64,000 nucleotides of DNA from Prevotella sp. oral taxon 475. Its GTDB lineage: Bacteria; Bacteroidota; Bacteroidia; Bacteroidales; Bacteroidaceae. Shown piece after piece: positions 58,525 to 64,000 of the stretch (positions within the stretch are counted from its first letter, which is position 1; each line of letters opens with the position of its first letter). Location: the NCBI RefSeq assembly GCF_018127805.1, contig NZ_CP072334.1, positions 372,001 through 436,000 of the forward strand, in the 5' to 3' direction. The position numbers and the translations under genes are program-made. The notes under the pieces were generated by a model. The model was not told the DNA's origin. It did not search any database and saw only the letters and a list, made by a program, of their open reading frames with translations.

Positions 58525-58866
58525 GATTTTGGTACCGAAAATCTCGGATTTTCGAGCAGAAAAAGGATTTTGGTGCACAGAATCTCGGATTTTCGAGCAG
58601 AAAAAAGATTTTGGTGCACAGAATCTCGGATTTTCGAGCAAAAAAAGATTTTGATGCACAGAATCTCGGATTTTCGAGCAAAAAAAGATTTTGATGCACA
58701 GAATCTCGGATTTTCGAGCAAAAAAAAGATTTTGATGCACAGAATCTCGGATTTTGGAGCAGAAAAAGGATTTTGGTGCACAGAATCTCAGATTTTCGAG
58801 CAGAAAAAAGATTTTGATGCACAGAATCTCGGATTCTGAGTAGCAAAAAAGATTTTTATGCACAAA
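58525..58866. repeat. 40-41-bp tandem repeat, eight units plus a partial
   Basis: GATTTT marks unit starts at 58525, 58566, 58607, 58647, 58687, 58728, 58769, 58810 and 58851 (spacings 41, 41, 40, 40, 41, 41, 41, 41). Typical contents are TGCACAGAATCTCGG then ATTTTCGAGCA and an A-run whose length varies. Each unit has a weak CTCG-GATTTT-CGAG hairpin. The whole is flanked by similar strings GCAGTTTGGGAAG (58505) and GCCGTTTGGGAAG (near 58871). Both strands stay open, but the period is not a multiple of three, so repeat-encoded peptides shift frame; I treat it as non-coding. Confidence 0.9.
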
Positions 58867-58913
58867 AGGCCGCCGTTTGGGAAGGAAATGAAGGTTGGGC
58901 GAACCATCGGATC

Positions 58914-58952
58914 AAAAAAAAGAGAGCGTATCAGAATTCCGATACGCTCTCT
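58914..58952 (-). terminator. Rho-independent terminator of the nan operon
   Basis: On the minus strand AGAGAGCGTATC (58941-58952 read in reverse) pairs with the same 12-bp arm at 58921-58932 around an 8-nt loop, followed by T7. It lies 13 nt past the epimerase stop. Its stem shares GAGCGTATCA with the cls terminator. Confidence 0.9.
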
Positions 58953-58964
58953 TCTTCTTGATGG

Positions 58965-60149
58965 TTACTTCTCTTGATGCGCCTGAAGGATGTCGTTGCA
59001 CAAGAGATGGGATTGAATCATCATCCGCGGAATGTGGAACGGACCTTTGAAGAGATTGCCTTTGGCGGGCTGCGCCACCGTTCCGTCGCGATGCAGATAG
59101 CCATACCACTCGCCGTATTCCGGGTCGGGGAAGTGGGCGTAGGTCCACTCGCTGACTAATTGGTGCCGTTCCCGGTATTTCTCCTCGCCCGTGGCCAGAT
59201 AGGCATAGAGCATGGCGATGATGGTTTCGGTTTGCGGCCACCAGAACTTCATGTCCTGCGAGTAATCCTGCGGCGGAAGATGGCGGCAGTCGCGGAAGTT
59301 GATGATGCCGCCATACTGCTCATCCCAGCCCCAGGCCCACGACCAGTCGAGAATTTGCAGTCCGAGTTGTTTGAGTTGTTCGTCCCAGCCTCTGTGTCGA
59401 GCCTCTTCCAAGATGAACCATGCCGTCTCGATGCAGTGGCCGGGGTTAATGGTGCGGCCCATTCCGGTGTCGATAAATTCGCCGTTGGGGCCTACGGTTT
59501 CGAGTAGGGCTTTGAACTCGGGATGGAGAAAATGGGTTTGCAGGGTGTTGATCGAACGGTCGATTTGTGCCGTGAGTATCTCGCTGTCGATCGCCTTACG
59601 CAGGCGGGCTGCGGTGTTGATGAGAATCATCGTGAGCGAATGTCCCTGACAGGCCAAGGCGGGCAGATATTTGGGCGCGAGCAGACCTGGAGTGTTGGCA
59701 TAACGTTGCACGAGCGAGAAGAGTTCGAGGGCGCGCTCGGCATACGTCCTCTCACCCGAGGCGATGGCGTATTCGGCCATGGCGATGATGGCGAAGCACT
59801 CTGAGAAGAGGTAGCGGCGGAGGCGCAGCGGCGTTCCGTCGGCTGTTACTTCGAAATACATTCGCCCGTCGGGTGCGGTGCAATGGTCGAGAAGGAAGTC
59901 GATACAGCTTTTCGAGGCCTCGAGCCATTCCTCGTTTGGCTGGATGTGGTTGTAGGCTGCGGCGGCGATGAATCCGAATCGGCCTTGAAACCACACGCTT
60001 TTGGTGGGGTCGATCAGACTTCCGTCGCGATCGACGCAGGTGTAGAGGCCGCCGTGTTCGCGGTCCATTCCGTGTTGCATCCAAAAGGGCATGATGTCGT
60101 TCACCAGGTCGTCGCGGTAACGTTGTGCCCATTGCTTGAAGTAATTCAT
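58965..60149 (-). CDS. nanE: N-acylglucosamine 2-epimerase (AGE family), sialic-acid catabolism
   Basis: A 394-residue (alpha/alpha)6-barrel epimerase that interconverts ManNAc and GlcNAc. Family features are WFQGRFGFIAAAAYNHI, the ARG/His-rich interior and the late GHCIETAWFILEEARHRGWDEQ and FWWPQTETIIAMLYAYL. It is not related to the bacterial NanE (TIM-barrel, phosphate-dependent) of E. coli; in Bacteroides fragilis the AGE-type enzyme is the one called NanE and follows NanL and precedes NanT. The ATG at 60149 leaves 23 nt after nanA. The frame extending to 60188 would overlap nanA. It is the last gene of the operon, with a terminator behind it. Confidence 0.88.
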   Translation of the reverse strand: MNYFKQWAQRYRDDLVNDIMPFWMQHGMDREHGGLYTCVDRDGSLIDPTKSVWFQGRFGFIAAAAYNHIQPNEEWLEASKSCIDFLLDHCTAPDGRMYFEVTADGTPLRLRRYLFSECFAIIAMAEYAIASGERTYAERALELFSLVQRYANTPGLLAPKYLPALACQGHSLTMILINTAARLRKAIDSEILTAQIDRSINTLQTHFLHPEFKALLETVGPNGEFIDTGMGRTINPGHCIETAWFILEEARHRGWDEQLKQLGLQILDWSWAWGWDEQYGGIINFRDCRHLPPQDYSQDMKFWWPQTETIIAMLYAYLATGEEKYRERHQLVSEWTYAHFPDPEYGEWYGYLHRDGTVAQPAKGNLFKGPFHIPRMMIQSHLLCNDILQAHQEK

Positions 60150-60172
60150 CCTGAATAATTGAGCGTTGAGAA

Positions 60173-61090
60173 TTAAATGGTGTTGCATCGTTCGAAGAAG
60201 CCGATGGCTTCGAGTTCGCGTCGCATCTGGGCTTCTTCTTCGTCGGTAAGGTTGCGGAAGGGTTTGCGGTTGGGACCGAGGTCAAATCCGATGAGTTTCA
60301 TGATGCGTTTGCCGCCGACGATGTTTCCACGATAGCGACAGATCACATTGATCACGGCCTGAGCAAAGTTTTGGTGTTGGCGTGCGGCCTCGAGGTCGCC
60401 TTGGTTCCAGGCCTCGATGATGGCTACGAGTTCGCGTCCGTTATAGTTGGTCGTTCCGCCGATGCCGCCCTGCGCGCCACCTTGTGCCAGGGAGGGTAGG
60501 ATGGTTTCGTCTTGTCCGTGAAGCAGGTCGAATTTTCCGCCTCCGTACATCCGGCATTGGTTATACTCGTAGAGGCTTTCGTAGGTATATTTGATGCCGG
60601 CAAAGTTGGGGATGCGCCCGTCTACGGCCTCGAGCAGTTCGGTCATGGGCAGAAAAGCTCCGTTGAAGGCAGGGATATGGTAGTAGTAGAACGGTAGGTG
60701 CGGGGCGGATGCGGCGATGGTCTCGCAATATTTCACGAGTTCTTCCACTCGTGCGATTTTAGGGAACGGCGGAGCCATGGCTCCCACACCCCAGGCTCCT
60801 ATCTCCTGGGCATGCCGTGCCAGGGTGGCACTTTCTTTGAGACAACAGCTGCCCACGTGGACGATGACTTTAAAATCTTTGGGGGCTGCACCGATCCATC
60901 GTTCGGCCAGTTGCATGCGTTCGTCGGTGGTCAGCATGTAGCCCTCGCCCGACGAGCCGTTGATAAATACTCCCTTCAATCCATTCTTCACCAACATGGT
61001 GGCGTAACGGTCGATGGGTTCGAAATTCACTTCGCCGTTGGCGTGAAAGGGGGTGAACGGCGCGTCGATTAAACCAATAATTTTTTCCAT
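60173..61090 (-). CDS. nanA: N-acetylneuraminate lyase
   Basis: A 305-residue aldolase of the DHDPS/NAL family that splits N-acetylneuraminate to ManNAc and pyruvate. Visible residues are the Schiff-base Lys167 (FAGIKYTYESL), Tyr137 (FYYYHIPAFNG) and the carboxylate-binding loop NGSSGEGYMLT. The spacing of Tyr and Lys equals that of the E. coli enzyme within two residues. The ATG at 61090 (MEKIIGLIDAPFTPF) is preferred to a frame opening at 61129. It is followed by the epimerase gene and preceded by a 261-bp gap and the MFS transporter. Confidence 0.93.
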   Translation of the reverse strand: MEKIIGLIDAPFTPFHANGEVNFEPIDRYATMLVKNGLKGVFINGSSGEGYMLTTDERMQLAERWIGAAPKDFKVIVHVGSCCLKESATLARHAQEIGAWGVGAMAPPFPKIARVEELVKYCETIAASAPHLPFYYYHIPAFNGAFLPMTELLEAVDGRIPNFAGIKYTYESLYEYNQCRMYGGGKFDLLHGQDETILPSLAQGGAQGGIGGTTNYNGRELVAIIEAWNQGDLEAARQHQNFAQAVINVICRYRGNIVGGKRIMKLIGFDLGPNRKPFRNLTDEEEAQMRRELEAIGFFERCNTI

Positions 61091-61222
61091 CCTTTTTCTA
61101 ATTGAGCATTGGCAATGGAACATTGACAATGTTATGGTGAATAACTATTTTTCTTTTTCTTCGTTTGAGTTCTTCCAAGTGATCGGAAACTGAAGAGCCT
61201 TCTCAATGAGGGGCTGTTGAAT

Positions 61223-61285
61223 GATCCGAGACCTCGGATCGTTTGTTCTTCTCCTTTTTTAAGCTTTCCGAGTAGTTGGAAGCTT
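61223..61285. other. Two inverted repeats in the nanT-nanA gap
   Basis: GATCCGAG-AC-CTCGGATC (61223-61240) is a perfect 8-bp inverted repeat. AAGCTTTCC (61261-61269) and GGAAGCTT (61278-61285) form a second. Neither has a long T-tract on the minus strand. They may be RNA processing sites or regulator sites for nanA-nanE. The rest of the 261-bp gap shows no gene. Confidence 0.45.
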
Positions 61286-61351
61286 CGTTCTTTCCATTGA
61301 AGGATCATTTAGCCGTTTCCTCTTTAAGAGGCAGACGCATCCATAGAACCT

Positions 61352-62569
61352 TCAATCTCTTGTAGGCCGCAGGAGGGCGAGTTGAAGGATGAGGGCGAGC
61401 GACACGATGGCTCCGAGACAGGCAAACCCCAAACCGAGATGACCTCCGTCGGTCCAACGTCCCAAGAGTTGCGTCACGGCGGCTCCGGCAAACACGCCCG
61501 TCATATTCATGATGCCATAAGCCGTGGCGCGATGGGCCGGCGAGACAAATTGGCAGAGGATGGGCATGTTGTTGGCATCGAAAATGCCATAGCCCAAACC
61601 GAAAAGGAGTCCGGCTCCTACCACGCTTACCACGCTATGCCCCAAACCCAGGAGCAGCAACGAGGGGATGGTGAGCCCCAAACCGATGGCACTGGTGTAG
61701 ATTCGACCTCGCAAATGGCGTTGCACCCATCGGTCGGAAAGGATTCCGCCGAGAATCACACCCACAAATGAGGAAAGGGAAATGGTGATCGTCGAGAGCG
61801 GACCGGCTTGCGTCATGTCGAGCGATAGATTCTCGGCGAAGAGCGTAGGCAGCCAGTTCTTTGTGGCCCAACCCGGCAAACTGGGCACGGCGAAGTAGAA
61901 AAGAATTACCCAAAAGGCCCAGTTGGAGAGCACCACGCTGAGTCCGCCCCACAAGCTTTGCCGCTCCTGACCCTCTTGGCGCGTCTGTACGCTGCATGCA
62001 GGGTTTTCGTTGAGGAGGAAGGTCAGCACCAACGAGTAGAGCACGCCCACGAGTCCGAGCGAGAAGAACGTCTGATTCCACGAGAAATGATGGGCCAGGT
62101 TGGCTCCGAATCCGCCCAATCCCTGCCCCACGTAGAGTCCGGTCATGTGCACACCGATGGCCAATGAGCGCGAACGACCCGTGTGCCAGTCGGCTATCAG
62201 AGCCAAAGCCGATGGAATGTACAGAGCTTCGCTCACACCCATCAAGGCGCGTAGCACGTAAAGCTGCTCAAAACTGGTGGCGAATCCCATCGAGAGAGTC
62301 ACTGCCGACCAGACAAACAAACTGCCCACCACAAGCCACTTCCGACTGACTTTGTCGGCGATCACGCCGGCAAACGGACTGAAACAGCCATACACCCACA
62401 TAAACACGGCCATCAATGCGCCGAAGGTCTCGGCCTTGTTCAGTTCGACGATGTCGGCTTTTATGGCACCTTGCATCGTGGAGAGCATTTGTCGGTCCAT
62501 GTAGTTCAACAAGGCCACCACCCAAAGCAGGGCTACGACCAACCAAGGATAATATTTTCGATGTGTCAT
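61352..62569 (-). CDS. nanT: MFS transporter, probable sialic-acid importer
   Basis: A 405-residue major-facilitator permease with 12 hydrophobic helices. The first loop GVIADKVSRKWLVVGS is the MFS signature, and WVVALLNYMDRQMLS at the start is typical of the anion:cation symporter group (hexuronate/sialate). The central loop is short and charged. Its place between a NanM-like mutarotase and NanA, as in Bacteroides fragilis and Tannerella, supports N-acetylneuraminate as the substrate. This is inference from context; sequence alone would also fit other sugar acids. Confidence 0.85.
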   Translation of the reverse strand: MTHRKYYPWLVVALLWVVALLNYMDRQMLSTMQGAIKADIVELNKAETFGALMAVFMWVYGCFSPFAGVIADKVSRKWLVVGSLFVWSAVTLSMGFATSFEQLYVLRALMGVSEALYIPSALALIADWHTGRSRSLAIGVHMTGLYVGQGLGGFGANLAHHFSWNQTFFSLGLVGVLYSLVLTFLLNENPACSVQTRQEGQERQSLWGGLSVVLSNWAFWVILFYFAVPSLPGWATKNWLPTLFAENLSLDMTQAGPLSTITISLSSFVGVILGGILSDRWVQRHLRGRIYTSAIGLGLTIPSLLLLGLGHSVVSVVGAGLLFGLGYGIFDANNMPILCQFVSPAHRATAYGIMNMTGVFAGAAVTQLLGRWTDGGHLGLGFACLGAIVSLALILQLALLRPTRD

Positions 62570-62588
62570 TTTTTTAAGTTGACGAGTT

Positions 62589-62675
62589 GAGGAGTTGACG
62601 AGTTAATAAGTTGAGGAGTTGACGAGTTAATGAGTTGAGAAGTTGACGAGTTAATGAGTTGAGAAGTTGACAAGG
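62589..62675 (-). repeat. 24-nt tandem repeat (GAGTTGACGAGTTAATGAGT type)
   Basis: Units start at 62589, 62613, 62637 and 62661, exactly 24 nt apart, with the last partial. The sequence is the complement of the repeat upstream of cls. It fills most of the gap between the transporter and the mutarotase genes (62570-62706). Confidence 0.85.
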
Positions 62676-62706
62676 ATATATCTTTTACTAACTACTTATT
62701 CCTTCT

Positions 62707-63834
62707 CTACTTACTCCTCACCCGCACAATCTCCGGTGTGCGGATGCCGGGCTTCAGTTCGCCACCCACAACATACACCCAGCCATCGTGATAGGCCAAG
62801 GCACAGCCGGCGCGCGCCAAGCAAGGGTCTTGCAGCAGTTCGTGCCAGGAACCATTCTTGTAGAGTAATGCACGACGATTGAACCGATACCACTCGGGAG
62901 CGTGTGTGAGATAGCCCTCAGGCAGCCGATTCAATGCCGCCAGAAACACCTCCTTGTTCACGCCGCCCACTGCCAGCACGTCGCCCGAAGGCAGACCGAT
63001 GGCCGCTGCTCCACCCAGGAACACCTCCTCGTTCTGCTCATCAACGGGTGCCGCAAGAGGGCTCCATTCCCCTTTCTCCGTCAGCAAGAGTCCGCCCAAA
63101 GCCAACTCTGCCGCATGCGTTTCCGTCTTAGGAGCGAATCCACCCCAAACGGCCAGCCCACCATTTTCCAGCTGAGCCGCCACCGGTTGCACCCGAGCGA
63201 TACCCGGCATCTCGGTCTCCTCCGTCCAACCGTTCTCGAGACAAGTCATGTCCAACGACCAAACCCGCCGCGAAGCCTTCCCGTCGCAGTTTCCGCCCAG
63301 CACAAACACCTTCTGGCCTACAGCCACTCCGGCCATATTATCTAAAGCATGGGGCAGCGAAGGCAGCGAGTCTATCGTCACGTCGGCAGCATCCGCCTCG
63401 TTGTTCGTTCCGTTTTTCAGTTCGCCTCGGAGTCTGATCACCGTCGTCAAGCTCCCCTTGGCATTGTTTCCGCCGATAAAAAGCAGCGAATTCTCATACA
63501 CCACACTTACGCCATAGGCCGCCGGAGCAGGCAGCTCGCCCACCTTTCGCCACGCAAGTCGAGGCTTCTGGCCCAGTCTTGCCGCATAAATGGCTTGGTA
63601 ATATCGTTTCTCTCCGCCCTCGGCCACAGGTTTCTCGGGGAAATTACAGCCGCCCGATACATACAGCCAGCCATTCATAACCCCACAGAAACACGCCGAC
63701 ACGCCTTTCTCATACCCCTGTTCGGTGCAGGGAAAGCCTTCCATCTTTTGGAGCGCCATCGTTGTTTGTGCCATTGTTTTTATTGAAAAAGGATTGATCA
63801 AGAGAGATAAAATAACAATAAATTTCAGTTGCAT
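62707..63834 (-). CDS. nanM: Cyclically permuted kelch-type mutarotase (NanM-like, sialate epimerase)
   Basis: A 375-residue periplasmic protein with a signal peptide (about residues 1-22). The body holds six kelch-type blades (GWLYVSGGCNFPEKP, ENSLLFIGGNNAKG, GQKVFVLGGNCDG, GGLAVWGGFAP, GDVLAVGGVNKEV, GWVYVVGGELKPG). Such proteins of the NanM group speed conversion of alpha to beta N-acetylneuraminate, so that the transporter can use it. It is the first gene of the nan operon, with a good promoter upstream. The order mutarotase-transporter-lyase-epimerase makes one catabolic pathway; a sialidase and the GlcNAc kinase must be elsewhere. Confidence 0.87.
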   Translation of the reverse strand: MQLKFIVILSLLINPFSIKTMAQTTMALQKMEGFPCTEQGYEKGVSACFCGVMNGWLYVSGGCNFPEKPVAEGGEKRYYQAIYAARLGQKPRLAWRKVGELPAPAAYGVSVVYENSLLFIGGNNAKGSLTTVIRLRGELKNGTNNEADAADVTIDSLPSLPHALDNMAGVAVGQKVFVLGGNCDGKASRRVWSLDMTCLENGWTEETEMPGIARVQPVAAQLENGGLAVWGGFAPKTETHAAELALGGLLLTEKGEWSPLAAPVDEQNEEVFLGGAAAIGLPSGDVLAVGGVNKEVFLAALNRLPEGYLTHAPEWYRFNRRALLYKNGSWHELLQDPCLARAGCALAYHDGWVYVVGGELKPGIRTPEIVRVRSK

Positions 63835-63903
63835 CGGTCTATCTTTTAATCGTATCTTGTTTAATCCTCGGTAAATAATAATAATTTTTAGTTATATCGA
63901 CCA

Positions 63904-63935
63904 CAAAGATACTCTAAAATACATAAACCAACAAG
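63904..63935 (-). promoter_or_regulatory. Promoter of the nan operon
   Basis: On the minus strand CTTG (63932-63935), 20-nt spacer, TATCTTTG (63904-63911), an exact -7 match. The leader to the ATG at 63834 is about 63 nt. The 65 bases right of the promoter, to the window end, show nothing I recognise. Confidence 0.7.
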
Positions 63936-64000
63936 GCCTTTCTGCTTTTTCGCATGTCTTTTTTTCTTCTGTTGAATAAGCAACCTCGATTTTCAAACGG

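Noticed and set aside
58385..58863. Reading frames on both strands through the 41-bp repeat
   Set aside because: The period of 40-41 bp is not a multiple of three, so the same repeat is read in shifting frames. The frames stay open only because the unit lacks stop codons, and the stretch lies between two terminators.

Overview
The window looks like chromosome from a Bacteroidetes bacterium, most probably of the Prevotella group. The grounds are SusC/SusD-type proteins, a type IX secretion (T9SS) C-terminal sorting domain, the recurring Bacteroidetes promoter (TTTG or TTG near -33, TAnnTTTG near -7), an rpsU-xerC-hpf cluster, and the arrangement tRNAs-tuf-trnW-secE-nusG-rplKAJL-rpoBC. Species cannot be fixed from the sequence alone.

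Layout. (1) 1-10125, minus strand: a tightly packed carbohydrate-utilisation operon. It encodes a sodium/solute symporter, a cytoplasmic FAD-dependent oxidoreductase, two large secreted proteins that appear to be paralogues, and the start of a SusC-like receptor running off the left edge. A LacI-type regulator (10466-11497) lies just upstream, and a perfect 16-bp operator-like palindrome (10216-10231) sits before the operon promoter. This is my main candidate for an undescribed system. (2) 11.5-16.5 kb, minus: a glycosyltransferase, a FadL-like outer-membrane protein and a PgpH-type HD phosphodiesterase. (3) 16.9-22.6 kb: argR, a cupin-type regulator paired with an acyl-CoA ligase, a repeat-containing surface lipoprotein and Xaa-Pro aminopeptidase. 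(4) 22.8-32.1 kb, plus: a large secreted zinc metalloprotease, then a SusC/SusD pair with a T9SS cargo protein. (5) 32.5-47.3 kb, plus: the translation and transcription core, with five tRNAs. (6) 47.4-51.9 kb, minus: ftsX, a DUF3098 protein, uppP, truB, queA and folK, with two TGATG stop/start overlaps. (7) 52.4-58.4 kb: a thioredoxin-like protein and rhodanese, a BaiN-like flavoprotein (minus), dnaG and cls. (8) 58.9-63.9 kb, minus: a sialic-acid catabolic operon (mutarotase/NanM, MFS transporter, NanA, NanE-type epimerase).

Intergenic DNA is rich in short repeats. A family with core AAAAGCTAAG occurs as 22-nt-period arrays at three loci (16.7, 32.3 and 52.1 kb), two of them with inverted units that form perfect stems. 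There are also a 40-41-bp tandem repeat of about 8.5 copies between the convergent cls and nan operons, a 24-nt repeat at two sites, a 40-bp duplicated hairpin between susC and susD, and a perfect 56-bp palindrome after rpoC. None looks like CRISPR.

Starts were shortened where a promoter -7 element, a neighbouring gene or the family length argued for a downstream codon. All functional names rest on recognised motifs and family resemblance; no searches were run.
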